A stretch of DNA of 64,000 bases from assembly GCF_040549485.1 (NCBI RefSeq), contig NZ_JBEPTK010000001.1, positions 124,001 through 188,000 of the forward strand, given 5' to 3'. The notes beneath the pieces were generated by a model. The model saw only the letters and a list, made by a program, of their open reading frames with translations. It made no database searches and was not told the origin of the DNA. Source of the DNA: Constrictibacter sp. MBR-5. GTDB taxonomy: Bacteria; Pseudomonadota; Alphaproteobacteria; JAJUGE01. The position numbers and the translations under genes were made by a program. This document shows positions 1-12,824 of the stretch, piece after piece; within the stretch, counting starts at the first letter, position 1; every line of letters begins with the position of its first letter.

Positions 1-1
1 G

Positions 2-2299
2 CTCGACGCCCGGCGCCACAACTATCTGGCGGCGCTGGCGGAGGCCGCGGGCGAGATGGCGCTCGCCTGGCTCGACATGTCGACGGGCGACTTCGCCGTC
101 GAGCCGGTGGCGCCGCCGGAAGTGGCCGCATGCCTCGCCCGGCTCGATCCGGGGGAGTTGCTGCTGCCCGACCGGCTGCTGCAGCGCCCCGACCTGTTCG
201 AGACCTTCCGCGACTGGAAGACGGCGTTGACGCCGCTGCCCTCCAGCCGCTTCGACAGCAGTAACGCGAAGGCGCGGCTGCAGAGCCTCTACGGCGTCGG
301 CACGCTCGACGCCTTCGGCGACTTCGGCCGCGCCGAGCACGCGGCGTGCGGCGCCGTCGTCGACTATGTCGAGTTGACCCAGCAGGGGCGCCTGCCGCGG
401 CTCGCCCCGCCACGACGCATGAGCCGCGGCGGCAGCCTCGCCGTCGACGCCGCCACCCGGCGTAACCTGGAACTGACCCGCACGCTCACCGGCGAACGGC
501 GTGGCAGCCTGCTCGACGCCATCGACCGCACCGTCGCGGGCGCCGGCGCGCGGCTTCTGGCGGAGTGGCTGTCGGCGCCGCTCACCGACGCCGCCGCGAT
601 CAACGCCCGCCTCGATGCGGTCGGCTGGTTCGTCGAGGGCGAACGCATCCGCACCGACCTGCGCGCGGCGCTGCGCCGGTGCCCGGACGTCGAGCGCGCG
701 CTGTCGCGGCTCTCGGTCGGCCGCGGCGGCCCGCGCGACCTCGCCGCCGTGCGCGATGCGCTGCGGCTTGCGGCCGAACTGCGCGCGCTCCTGGAACAGG
801 CCGCCGATGCCGGCCTCGCCGGCCTGCCCGACACCCTCGCCGCGGCGGCACGCGACCTGGGCCATCACGCGCAGCTCGTGGACCGGCTTTCCCGTGTCCT
901 CGGGCCCGACCTGCCGCTCCTCGCTCGCGACGGCGGCTTCGTCGCCTCCGGCTATGCCGCCGAACTGGACGAACTGCGCACCCTGCGCGACGACAGCCGC
1001 CGACTGGTGGCCGAGCTGCAGGGCCGCTACGCCCGCGAGACCGGCGTCTCGGGCCTGAAGGTCCGGCACAACAACGTCCTGGGCTACTTCGTCGAGACGA
1101 ACGCCGCCAATGCGCCGAAGCTGCAGGCCGACAGCCGCTTCATCCACCGCCAGACCCTCGCCTCGGCGATGCGCTTCGGTACCGTCGAGCTCGGCGACCT
1201 GGAGAGCCGCATCGCGCAAGCGGCGGATCGGGCCATGGCGCTCGAACTCGAGCTGTTCGAGACGCTGGTGAAAGACGTCGAGGCGCGCGCCGACGAGATC
1301 GCGCGCGCCGCCGGCGCCCTCGCCCGGCTCGACGTCGCTGCGGCGCTGGGCGAACTGGCCGTCGAACAGAACCACGTCCGGCCGCGCATCGACGACGGGC
1401 TGGGTTTTCGAATCGTCGGCGGCCGCCATCCGGTGGTCGAGGCGGCGCTGACGCGCGAGGGCAAGCCCTTCGTCGCCAACGACTGCGCGCTCGGCGAGGA
1501 CGCCGGCCGGCTGTGGCTGGTCACCGGCCCGAACATGGCGGGCAAGAGCACCTTCCTGCGCCAGAACGCCCTGATCGCGCTGATGGCGCAGATGGGCGCT
1601 TTCGTGCCGGCGGCGGAGGCCGAGATCGGCGTGGTCGACCGCCTGTTCAGCCGCGTCGGCGCTGCCGACGACCTCGCCCGCGGCCGCTCGACCTTCATGG
1701 TCGAGATGGTCGAGGCGGCGGCCATCCTGAACCAGGCGACCGAGCGCAGCCTCGTAATCCTGGACGAGATCGGCCGCGGCACCGCCACCTTCGACGGCCT
1801 ATCGATCGCCTGGGCCTGCGTCGAGCACCTGCACGAGGCGAACCGCTGCCGGGCGCTGTTCGCCACCCATTATCACGAGCTGACCAGTCTGGCCGGGCGG
1901 CTGCCGCGGCTGGCGCTCAGGACGATGCGGGTGAAGGAGTGGCAGGGCGACGTCGTCTTCCTGCACGAGGTGGCCGAGGGAGCGGCCGACCGCTCCTACG
2001 GCATCCATGTGGGCCGGCTCGCGGGCCTGCCCGCCGCCGTGGTGGCGCGCGCCGAGGAGGTGCTGAAGCTGCTGGAGTCGGGCGACCAGGGCAACGCCGT
2101 GGCGCGGCTCGCCGAGGACCTGCCGCTGTTCGCCGCCGCGCGCAAGGCGCCGCCGAAACCCGCACAGCCGGACGGCTTCGCCGAGCCGGCCGCATCGCCC
2201 GCGCTCGACGCGCTCGCGGCGCTGAACCCGGACGAACTGACGCCGCGCGCGGCGCTGGACGCGCTTTACAGGCTCAAGGAGCTGGCCGGCCGCAGCTGA
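2..2299 (+). CDS. mutS: DNA mismatch repair protein MutS, 5' truncated by window edge
   Basis: MutS recognises mismatches and small loops in DNA and starts MutL-dependent repair as an ATP-driven dimer. The reading frame is open from base 2, and the residues before the first in-window ATG (56) already look like MutS, so the true start lies upstream. About 765 residues are visible, against roughly 850-900 for the family. The connector, lever and clamp regions come first, then the ATPase with Walker [10 protein letters not shown] (about residue 508 of the visible part), Walker [11 protein letters not shown] (about 585) and the ATHYHEL switch motif. The gene converges on trpE with a 12-nt gap. 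The identification is secure; only the N-terminal mismatch-binding domain is mostly unseen. Confidence 0.97.
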   Translation, partial: LDARRHNYLAALAEAAGEMALAWLDMSTGDFAVEPVAPPEVAACLARLDPGELLLPDRLLQRPDLFETFRDWKTALTPLPSSRFDSSNAKARLQSLYGVGTLDAFGDFGRAEHAACGAVVDYVELTQQGRLPRLAPPRRMSRGGSLAVDAATRRNLELTRTLTGERRGSLLDAIDRTVAGAGARLLAEWLSAPLTDAAAINARLDAVGWFVEGERIRTDLRAALRRCPDVERALSRLSVGRGGPRDLAAVRDALRLAAELRALLEQAADAGLAGLPDTLAAAARDLGHHAQLVDRLSRVLGPDLPLLARDGGFVASGYAAELDELRTLRDDSRRLVAELQGRYARETGVSGLKVRHNNVLGYFVETNAANAPKLQADSRFIHRQTLASAMRFGTVELGDLESRIAQAADRAMALELELFETLVKDVEARADEIARAAGALARLDVAAALGELAVEQNHVRPRIDDGLGFRIVGGRHPVVEAALTREGKPFVANDCALGEDAGRLWLVTGPNMAGKSTFLRQNALIALMAQMGAFVPAAEAEIGVVDRLFSRVGAADDLARGRSTFMVEMVEAAAILNQATERSLVILDEIGRGTATFDGLSIAWACVEHLHEANRCRALFATHYHELTSLAGRLPRLALRTMRVKEWQGDVVFLHEVAEGAADRSYGIHVGRLAGLPAAVVARAEEVLKLLESGDQGNAVARLAEDLPLFAAARKAPPKPAQPDGFAEPAASPALDALAALNPDELTPRAALDALYRLKELAGRS

Positions 2300-2309
2300 G
2301 GCGGCCGGC
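2285..2309. terminator. Hairpin between convergent mutS and trpE
   Basis: A perfect 9-bp inverted repeat (2285-2293 with 2301-2309, 7-nt loop) spans the mutS stop codon and ends just before the trpE stop. Its place between two convergent genes suggests a bidirectional terminator. Neither strand has a clear T run after it, so it may act with Rho or only protect mRNA ends. Confidence 0.45.
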
Positions 2310-2311
2310 GC

Positions 2312-3829
2312 TCAGGCGTTGTTCGTCTGGCGGCTGGCGAAGCGGACGGCTTCCTCGGCCGCCCGCACCAGGGCTTTCGCCTTGTCGATGCTCTCCTGAT
2401 ACTCGGAAGCGGCCACACTGTCCGCCACCACGCCGACGCCGGCCTGGACGTAGAGCGTCCCGTCCTTCACCACGCCGGTGCGCAGCGCGATGCAGGTGTC
2501 CATCGTGCCGTTGCCGGCGAAGTAGCCGATGCAGCCGGCATAGATGCCGCGCTTCTCCGGCTCCAGCTCGTCGATGATCTCCATCGCCCGCACCTTTGGC
2601 GCACCGGACACGGTGCCGGCCGGGAACCCCGCCATGAGCGCGCTGATCGCGTCGTAGCGCGGGTCGAGATCGCCCTCCACCGTCGAGCTGATGTGCATGA
2701 CGTGCGAGTAGTATTCGATCTCGAACTGTTCGACGACGCGCACCGAGCCGATCTTGCTGACCCGGCCGACGTCGTTGCGGGCCAGGTCCAGCAGCATCAG
2801 GTGCTCGGCCAGTTCCTTGGGATCCGACAGCAGGTCCTGGGACAGCACCCGATCCTCGGCCGCGTCCTTGCCGCGCCGGCGCGTGCCGGCGAGCGGGCGG
2901 ATCGTCACCTTGTCGTCGCGCACCCGCACCAGGATCTCCGGGCTCGACCCGACGACCGCGAAGTCGCCGAAATCGAGGAAGAACAGGAAAGGCGACGGGT
3001 TCAGGCGACGCAGCGACCGGTAGAGCGCGAACGGCGGCAGCTTGAAATCGAGCGAGAAGCGCTGCGACGGCACGATCTGGAAAGCATCGCCGGCCACGAT
3101 GTATTCGCGCGCCGTCTCGACCACCTCGAAGAATCGCTCGCGCGTCATGTTCGAGCGCGGCTCGGGCACTTCGGCCTCGTCCAGCACCGGCGCACGGTGC
3201 GACAGGCTGCGCTCCAGGTCGCCGGTGATGTCACCGAGCCGCTCCAGCGCCGCCTCGTAGGCCGCCGTGGCGCTCACACCGTCCCTCGGCCAGACCGGGG
3301 TGACGATGGTGACGTGATCGCCGATCGCGTCGAACACCAGCATGATCGTCGGACGCACGAACATGCCGTCCGGTACGCCGATCGGGTCGGGCGGGACGTT
3401 CGGCAACCGCTCCATCAGCCGCACCATGTCGTAGCCCATATAGCCGACGAGGCTGGACCCCATCGGCGGCAGCGACGCGGGGAAGTCGGGGATGCGGCAC
3501 TCCTCGATCAGCGCGCGCAGCGAATCGAGGCTGCCCTGGGCGCACGGCTCGAACGCGTCGGCGTCGGTCAGCGCGTGGCGATTGATCTCGGCCGCGTCGC
3601 CGCGGCAGCGCCAGATCACGTCCGGCTTCAGGCCGATGAAGGAATAGCGCCCGCGGATCGCGCCGCCCTCGACCGATTCCAGCAGGAAGCTGTTCGGCCG
3701 GCCGTCGGCGACCTTCAGGAAGGCCGAGACCGGCGTATCGAGGTCCGCCACGGTGCGCGACCAGACGAGCTGCGGCTTTCCGGCGTCGTAGCACTCGCGG
3801 AACGCATCGAAGCTCGGGGTAGCGGTCAC
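2312..3829 (-). CDS. trpE: Anthranilate synthase component I
   Basis: TrpE turns chorismate into anthranilate, the first committed step of tryptophan synthesis, using ammonia from the glutaminase partner TrpG. The 505-residue product has the usual length. It has an N-terminal regulatory half and a C-terminal chorismate-binding half, with LAGTRRRG, the LARNDVGRV segment, and GTVSGAPKVRAMEII near residue 420. The start is GTG at 3829, preceded by an AAGGTG ribosome site. It lies 59 nt downstream of ppiD and is probably co-transcribed with it; trpG is not next to it here. The short spacer holds two hairpins that cannot both form, which may affect expression. Confidence 0.97.
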   Translation of the reverse strand: MTATPSFDAFRECYDAGKPQLVWSRTVADLDTPVSAFLKVADGRPNSFLLESVEGGAIRGRYSFIGLKPDVIWRCRGDAAEINRHALTDADAFEPCAQGSLDSLRALIEECRIPDFPASLPPMGSSLVGYMGYDMVRLMERLPNVPPDPIGVPDGMFVRPTIMLVFDAIGDHVTIVTPVWPRDGVSATAAYEAALERLGDITGDLERSLSHRAPVLDEAEVPEPRSNMTRERFFEVVETAREYIVAGDAFQIVPSQRFSLDFKLPPFALYRSLRRLNPSPFLFFLDFGDFAVVGSSPEILVRVRDDKVTIRPLAGTRRRGKDAAEDRVLSQDLLSDPKELAEHLMLLDLARNDVGRVSKIGSVRVVEQFEIEYYSHVMHISSTVEGDLDPRYDAISALMAGFPAGTVSGAPKVRAMEIIDELEPEKRGIYAGCIGYFAGNGTMDTCIALRTGVVKDGTLYVQAGVGVVADSVAASEYQESIDKAKALVRAAEEAVRFASRQTNNA

Positions 3830-3833
3830 GATT

Positions 3834-3868
3834 GCACCTTAAGTTGGTGCGCCGGATGTCCCCGGCGC
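3834..3868 (-). promoter_or_regulatory. Two overlapping hairpins in the trpE leader
   Basis: Between the ppiD stop and the trpE GTG, a perfect 7-bp stem (3849-3855 with 3862-3868, 6-nt loop) overlaps a 5-bp stem (3834-3838 with 3846-3850). They share bases 3849-3850, so they compete. Neither has a T run and I see no Trp-rich leader peptide, so attenuation of the classical kind is not shown. It could set the ppiD/trpE ratio. Confidence 0.3.
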
Positions 3869-3888
3869 AGCTGGAAAGCGGGCGGTCT

Positions 3889-5772
3889 CTAGAACAGCGA
3901 CTGCACGACCGTCTGGTTGATGGTAACGCCGTAGCGGGCGCGCAGCGCCTGCAGATACTGTGCGCGGATGTCGGCCGCCATGCCCTGGCTCAGCTGATCC
4001 CGGACGCCCGCCACCTCGGTGGACTCGGCCGCCGGGTCGACCTTGTCGATCTTCGTCAGCTGCGCGATCGCATAGCCGCCCGGCAGCGCCTCGACGAGCA
4101 CGTCGCCCTGCTTGGCAGCGAAGACCTTGGTGACGAGTGCCGGCGGCAGGTTCATCTCCGATGCGTTGGTCGAGCGGCGCACCGCCGGCGGCGTCTCCAC
4201 CGTCAGGCCCGCCTCGCTGGCCGCCGCGGACAGCGCGGTACCGCCACGCACCTGCTCGGCCAATGCCTTCGCCTTCGCCTCGGCCATCCTGTGCCGCTCG
4301 GCGGCGCGCCATCGCTGCGCCACCTGCTCGCGCACCTCGTCGAGCGGGCGTTGCCGCGCCTCGATCACGTCCTTGACGCGCACGACGTAGTAGGCGCCCT
4401 CGGGCGTCTCGACCAGCCGGCTGGTCGAGCCCGCCGATGTCTGGAAGACGGTATCCAGGAGGCCGCGCACCGTCGGCATCTCTGCGGGGGGAGCGCCGCT
4501 CTGCGTCACCCCCTGGCGCGAGATCGGCGGCAGTTCGACCAGCGGCAGGCCGAACTGGCCCGCCACGTCCTCCACGGACGCTCCGCCCGCCAGGGCATCG
4601 TCGACCTCCGTCCCCACGCCGTAGATCCGGTCGACCGCGCCCTCTCGTGCGATGTCGTCGCGAATGCGATCGCGCACTTCGGCGAGCGGCGTGACGGTGC
4701 CCGGCTTTATGTCCGTGACATGCAGGAGATGCCAGCCGAGCGGGCTGCGTACCGGCTGGGTCGTGCCGGCCGCATCGAGCGCGAAGGCGGCATCGGCGAC
4801 CTCGGCCGGGAAGAGGTCGTCCTTCGTCACCGTCCCGATGTCGGTGCGGTCGGCGCCGTTGCCGGCGAGATCGGCGGCGACGGCATCGAAGCTGTCGCCA
4901 TCGGCGATACGCTTGCTCGCCGCCGCGGCCGCAGCCTCGTCGGAGAAGAGCAGCTGCGAGATGTCGCGCGTACCAGGGGTCTCGAACTGGGCCTTGCGTG
5001 CCTCGTAGGCCTCCCGGATGCGATCCTCGTCGACCGACACCTCGCCCATCAGGTCTTCGGGACGCAGCAGCACCGCCACGGCGCTCCGATATTCGGGCGC
5101 CATCCAGCGCTGCTTCTCCGCCTCGTACGTCTCGGCAAGCTGTGCGTCCGTCGGCTCCGGCGGCTGGTCCGCCGCGGTGTCCGGCAGGACCACCAGTTCG
5201 ACGCTGCGCGTCTCCGCCTCGTCCGCATAGATCATGCGCGCGACGTCGGCCGGTATCTCGGCGCCGGCAGTGACCGTATCGGCGACCATCCCGCGAGCCA
5301 GATCGCCGCGCATCATGGCAACGAAGCCCTCTTCGGTCAGGCCGTTGTTGAACAGGGTCTGTTCGAACCGGACCCGGTTGAACTCTCCGGTCGCCGTCGT
5401 GAACGCCGGCTCCTGCAGGATCCGATCCCGCACGATGTCGTCGGAGACCCGCACGCCCAACTCGCGGGCCTCGAGTTCGAGCAGCCGGCGATCGATCGCT
5501 TGGTTCAGCGCCTGATCCACCAGACCCAACCGCGCCGCCGTCTCGCGGTCGATGGCATTGCCGAAGCGCTGCCGAAGCTGCTCCAGCTGGCGGTTGAAGT
5601 CGCGGTTCAACTCGTCGCGCGAGATTGCGAGATCGCCCACCTCGGCGGCCGGCGCTGCAGGATCAGGGCGCAGATAGTCGCCGATCCCCCATGCGCCGAA
5701 ACTGAGGATCAGGAGAAAGAAGAGCCCCTTTGCGACCCAGGATTTAGCGCCCTTGCGGAGAGTGTTGAGCAT
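3889..5772 (-). CDS. ppiD: PpiD/SurA-type periplasmic peptidyl-prolyl isomerase
   Basis: This is an inner-membrane-anchored folding factor of the PpiD class, helping outer-membrane and exported proteins fold in the periplasm. The start chosen is ATG 5772, which begins MLNTLRKGAKSW and gives 627 residues; an upstream extension in frame to 5982 is not protein-like and runs through the promoter. A single membrane helix spans about residues 13-33, followed by a SurA_N-type chaperone region and a parvulin rotamase domain at about 247-360. Its place just upstream of trpE is common in alphaproteobacteria. A good sigma-70-like promoter lies 64-92 nt upstream. Confidence 0.93.
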   Translation of the reverse strand: MLNTLRKGAKSWVAKGLFFLLILSFGAWGIGDYLRPDPAAPAAEVGDLAISRDELNRDFNRQLEQLRQRFGNAIDRETAARLGLVDQALNQAIDRRLLELEARELGVRVSDDIVRDRILQEPAFTTATGEFNRVRFEQTLFNNGLTEEGFVAMMRGDLARGMVADTVTAGAEIPADVARMIYADEAETRSVELVVLPDTAADQPPEPTDAQLAETYEAEKQRWMAPEYRSAVAVLLRPEDLMGEVSVDEDRIREAYEARKAQFETPGTRDISQLLFSDEAAAAAASKRIADGDSFDAVAADLAGNGADRTDIGTVTKDDLFPAEVADAAFALDAAGTTQPVRSPLGWHLLHVTDIKPGTVTPLAEVRDRIRDDIAREGAVDRIYGVGTEVDDALAGGASVEDVAGQFGLPLVELPPISRQGVTQSGAPPAEMPTVRGLLDTVFQTSAGSTSRLVETPEGAYYVVRVKDVIEARQRPLDEVREQVAQRWRAAERHRMAEAKAKALAEQVRGGTALSAAASEAGLTVETPPAVRRSTNASEMNLPPALVTKVFAAKQGDVLVEALPGGYAIAQLTKIDKVDPAAESTEVAGVRDQLSQGMAADIRAQYLQALRARYGVTINQTVVQSLF

Positions 5773-5835
5773 AAGCCTTCGATCGCTGCGATAGGGCGTC
5801 GCGCCGCCGGACGGAACCCGGCGGAAGCTGGCGGC

Positions 5836-5864
5836 ATCATAGGGAGGGGGTCGGCGAGCGGCAA
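5836..5864 (-). promoter_or_regulatory. Promoter of ppiD-trpE
   Basis: On the minus strand TTGCCG (5864-5859) is followed after exactly 17 nt by TATGAT (5841-5836), a strong sigma-70-type match. It lies in the divergent gap between ppiD and tpiA, about 64 nt upstream of the ppiD ATG. No equally good plus-strand promoter for tpiA was found in the rest of this 236-nt gap. Confidence 0.6.
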
Positions 5865-6008
5865 CAACGCCCACCAGGACGTGTCTGCACTCCCCTCTCC
5901 GCTCTCCCCGCCATGCCGACCGGGATGATCCGGTGCGCCACGGCGTGCTAAATGGAAAAGGTGCGTCGTGAACGCAATGCATCGGACGAGTGAAACAGAG
6001 GAGCGCAC

Positions 6009-6764
6009 ATGAAGGCGCGTCGCCCGCTTATCGCCGGCAACTGGAAGATGAACGGCTTCGCCGTCGCCGGTACCCACCTCGCCGGCGCGCTCGTCGGCCG
6101 CGCCGCGGAGGATCCGGACATCGCCGCGGACATCGTCGTCTGCCCGCCGGCGACCCTCCTCGCCCCCGTGGGCGAAATGCTGCGCGGCACCATCATCGCG
6201 CTCGGCGGCCAGGACTGCCATCCGGAACCGAGCGGCGCCCATACCGGCGACATTGCGGCCGAGATGCTGGCCGACCTCGCCTGCGATTTCGTGATCGTCG
6301 GCCATTCGGAGCGCCGGGCGGACCACGGCGAGACCGATGCGGTGGTGCGCAGCAAGGCGGAGGCCGCAGCGCGCGCCGGCCTGATCGCCATCATCTGCGT
6401 CGGCGAAACCGAGGCGCAGCGGGATTCGGGCGAAGCGCTGGAAGTCGTGCGCGCCCAGGTGCGCGGATCCGTACCCGACGGCGCGACCGCCGAATCGGTC
6501 GTGCTGGCCTACGAGCCTGTATGGGCGATCGGCACCGGCAAGGTCGCCCAGCCGTCGGACGTGGCGGAGATGCACGCTGCGATCCGCCAGGAAATACGCG
6601 GCCTGATTCCCGACGCCGACGCCCTGCGCATCCTCTACGGCGGTTCGGTGAAGCCCGACAACGCGGCGCAGCTCCTCGCGCTGGAGGATGTGGACGGCGC
6701 CCTCGTCGGCGGCGCCAGCCTGAAGGCGGACGACTTCTGGGCGATCGCGAAAACATGTGGCTAG
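6009..6764 (+). CDS. tpiA: Triosephosphate isomerase
   Basis: TpiA interconverts dihydroxyacetone phosphate and glyceraldehyde 3-phosphate in glycolysis and gluconeogenesis. The 251-residue barrel has all catalytic residues: Lys13 in NWKMN, His near 98 in IVGHSERR, Glu near 167 in [11 protein letters not shown], and the phosphate loop YGGSVK near 215. A GAGGAG ribosome site precedes ATG 6009. It heads the run tpiA-secG-pyrG-kdsA-eno-ftsB, a known alphaproteobacterial order. Confidence 0.98.
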   Translation: MKARRPLIAGNWKMNGFAVAGTHLAGALVGRAAEDPDIAADIVVCPPATLLAPVGEMLRGTIIALGGQDCHPEPSGAHTGDIAAEMLADLACDFVIVGHSERRADHGETDAVVRSKAEAAARAGLIAIICVGETEAQRDSGEALEVVRAQVRGSVPDGATAESVVLAYEPVWAIGTGKVAQPSDVAEMHAAIRQEIRGLIPDADALRILYGGSVKPDNAAQLLALEDVDGALVGGASLKADDFWAIAKTCG

Positions 6765-6798
6765 CCCCGGCGGCGGCAACCAACTAAAAGGGCGGCCG

Positions 6799-6817
6799 GG
6801 CCGAACGTGGTTCGGCC
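6799..6817 (+). terminator. Hairpin between tpiA and secG
   Basis: A perfect 8-bp stem (6799-6806 with 6810-6817, 3-nt loop) sits in the 126-nt gap after tpiA. No T run follows, so it is either a weak or Rho-assisted terminator or an mRNA-stabilising element that separates tpiA from secG expression. Confidence 0.35.
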
Positions 6818-6890
6818 GCCACCCGCACGTCCCGGACAGCGTTCCGTCGGGCGTGCTCGTGCTTGTTTCGTCTTTGCGGATTGGTCCCGG

Positions 6891-11103
<4,213 letters not shown>

Positions 11104-11128
11104 GCGCGAATCCGGCGGAGAGTCATTT

Positions 11129-11452
11129 ATGGATGTGCTGCGCGACATACGGCGCCGAGCCCAGGCGATGCTGGGCCCGCTCGCCGTGGCGTGCGTGGCA
11201 CTCTATTTCGGCTACTACGCCGTGTATGGTGGTCGCGGTATGCTGACGATGATCCAGCTCGATCAGAAGATCGCCGAGGCGCAGGCGGTTCTCGATGTCG
11301 AACAGGAGAAGCGCGACCAGCTGAACCGGCGGGTCGCGCTGATGCGGCCGACCAGCGTCGATCCCGACATGCTGGAAGAACGGGCGCGGGTCCTGCTGAA
11401 CTTCGCCAAGCCCGACGACGTCATCATCCTCAATGCCGCACCGGGCCGTTGA
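11129..11452 (+). CDS. ftsB: Septum formation initiator FtsB/DivIC family protein
   Basis: This is a small bitopic division protein of the FtsB type, which bridges FtsQ and FtsL at the septum. The 107 residues comprise a short cytoplasmic start, one membrane helix at about 17-34, and a periplasmic coiled coil around 45-75 rich in Asp, Glu and Gln, then PDMLEERARVLLNFAKPDD, a typical family ending. It follows eno by 25 nt, its usual place in alphaproteobacteria, where pyruvate dehydrogenase genes would normally come next; here the order breaks. Confidence 0.85.
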   Translation: MDVLRDIRRRAQAMLGPLAVACVALYFGYYAVYGGRGMLTMIQLDQKIAEAQAVLDVEQEKRDQLNRRVALMRPTSVDPDMLEERARVLLNFAKPDDVIILNAAPGR

Positions 11453-11476
11453 GCCCGATCGATCCAAGCGGCTGCG

Positions 11477-11491
11477 ACGCCGTCGCGGCGT
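11477..11491. terminator. Small hairpin between convergent ftsB and the next gene
   Basis: A 6-bp GC-rich stem (11477-11482 with 11486-11491, 3-nt loop) lies in the 45-nt gap between convergent genes. No T run is present, so a terminator role is only suggested by position. Confidence 0.25.
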
Positions 11492-11497
11492 AGGCGG

Positions 11498-11959
11498 TCA
11501 GCGAAGTCCGAGTTCGCGCTGCGCCCGCTCCAGATACAACCCATACAGCTTGTCGGGCGCACAGTCGCGGTTGTAGTCGGCCAGCGCCGTATTGTAGGCA
11601 GCGACCCGCTGGTTGTAGGCCGTCATCTCTCGGGTATAGCGCTCGTACTCGCGATAGTGCCGATCGCGAAGCTCCTCATACTGACGCGAGACGGCCGGGT
11701 CGAAGACCGCCGTCGAGCGTTTGCGAAGGTCCTCGACCTGGTTGCCCAGCCGTTCGACCTCCGCCCCGTCACGCTCGACTGCGGGACGTTGCGCCTGGAT
11801 TGCAGGGAGTTCCTTGTCGAGCCGCGCGCCTTCCTGGACGCAGCGGCGGGTTTCCTCGTAACTCAGCTGCCCCGGCTCCTGGGCGAGCGCCGCCCCCCAG
11901 GCGGCAGCGAGCGTGCCCGCGGCGGCGATGGATGCGAACGCAAGACGCCTGACAGTCAT
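11498..11959 (-). CDS. Hypothetical exported protein with coiled coil
   Basis: I do not recognise this 153-residue protein. It has a clear signal peptide (positive start, hydrophobic 6-24, likely cleavage after ALA near 26). The mature part is helical and rich in Glu, Arg, Gln and Tyr, with repeated Tyr spacing in the C-terminal half (YEELRDRHYREYERY and the following AYNQRVAAYNTALADY), so it is probably an elongated periplasmic coiled coil. Two cysteines, near residues 40 and 137, could form a disulfide. It lies 22 nt beyond the stop of the dehydrogenase gene and may share its transcript. Confidence 0.7.
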   Translation of the reverse strand: MTVRRLAFASIAAAGTLAAAWGAALAQEPGQLSYEETRRCVQEGARLDKELPAIQAQRPAVERDGAEVERLGNQVEDLRKRSTAVFDPAVSRQYEELRDRHYREYERYTREMTAYNQRVAAYNTALADYNRDCAPDKLYGLYLERAQRELGLR

Positions 11960-11981
11960 TGCGGATTTCCTTTCCGTTCGG

Positions 11982-12824
11982 CTAGGTACCGACCTTCAGC
12001 GTACTCGTCAGGCCGCGCAGTGCCGCGATGACGCTGAGGCCCGTGTTCTTGCCGGTCCGCGGGTTCTCCTCGGACGGCACGTTGGCGATCTCCAGGGTGA
12101 AGCGGGCGCTGTCGGCGTCAACCTCGATCCTGTGGGTGTTCCGGTCGAGGGCCGGATCCGCCCAGATCTCAAGCGTGGTCCGGTCGGGTCCGATCCCCGC
12201 CAGAGACAACGCCGCCGCGACGTTCACGTTCGCCGGAAATCCGCGCGCGCCCTCGCGCGCCGTGCCCTCGAAAACCTTCTTCGGCTCGGTCAGCCCCTCT
12301 ACCGAGATGCCGTTCTCCACCAGATGCGGTGCTCCGGACAGGCCGCCCGGCGGCTTGCGCGTGACCATCCGGACGGAGTGGATGGTGCCTTCGGCCACGG
12401 CGCGGACAGCATCCAGCCCGAGCAGCGCCCCCGTCGGCACGACGATGCGGGCCCCGGTCTCCCGTGCCAGATCGACCAGATGCATGCGCGGCAGCAGCGC
12501 GCCGACGCTGCTCGGCACGAAGATGCGGCCGGCGCGGATCGCGGGCTCCGCGACCTCTTCGAAGACGGCGGCCGGCGCGCATTCGACCACGATGTCGGCC
12601 AGGGCGCCCAGTTCACCGAGCCGCACAACCTTGGGCGGCCGTGCGAAACCGGCGACCTTGGCGCGCGCGCCTTCGAGGTCGCGGGCCGACACGGCTACGA
12701 GTTCGAGCCCCTCGACGCCCGCATCGATCGCGGCTGCGACTTGGCGGCCGATCGCCCCAAGTCCGCCGATCCCGACGGTCAGCGATTTCCGGACATTCCC
12801 TCCAGCCTCACTTCGCATCGGCAC
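11982..12824 (-). CDS. nadX: L-aspartate dehydrogenase-like enzyme (DUF108 family)
   Basis: The family oxidises L-aspartate to iminoaspartate with NAD(P). The product has an N-terminal Rossmann segment (VGIGGLGAIGR, about residue 17), followed by PSSVGALL and the C-terminal DUF108 region with GFPANVNVAAALSLAGIGPD and the NPRTGKNTG segment. No nadA or nadC is nearby, so NAD synthesis is not implied; with amidohydrolases as neighbours it more likely oxidises an amino acid released by them. The start is uncertain: GTG 12824 or ATG 12818, both overlapping the upstream gene by 11-17 nt, which implies coupling. Confidence 0.8.
   Translation of the reverse strand: MPMRSEAGGNVRKSLTVGIGGLGAIGRQVAAAIDAGVEGLELVAVSARDLEGARAKVAGFARPPKVVRLGELGALADIVVECAPAAVFEEVAEPAIRAGRIFVPSSVGALLPRMHLVDLARETGARIVVPTGALLGLDAVRAVAEGTIHSVRMVTRKPPGGLSGAPHLVENGISVEGLTEPKKVFEGTAREGARGFPANVNVAAALSLAGIGPDRTTLEIWADPALDRNTHRIEVDADSARFTLEIANVPSEENPRTGKNTGLSVIAALRGLTSTLKVGT

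Noticed and set aside
565-2577. 670-codon plus-strand ORF overlapping mutS
   Set aside because: Almost wholly Arg, Pro, Ala and Gly; a frame shadow of mutS.
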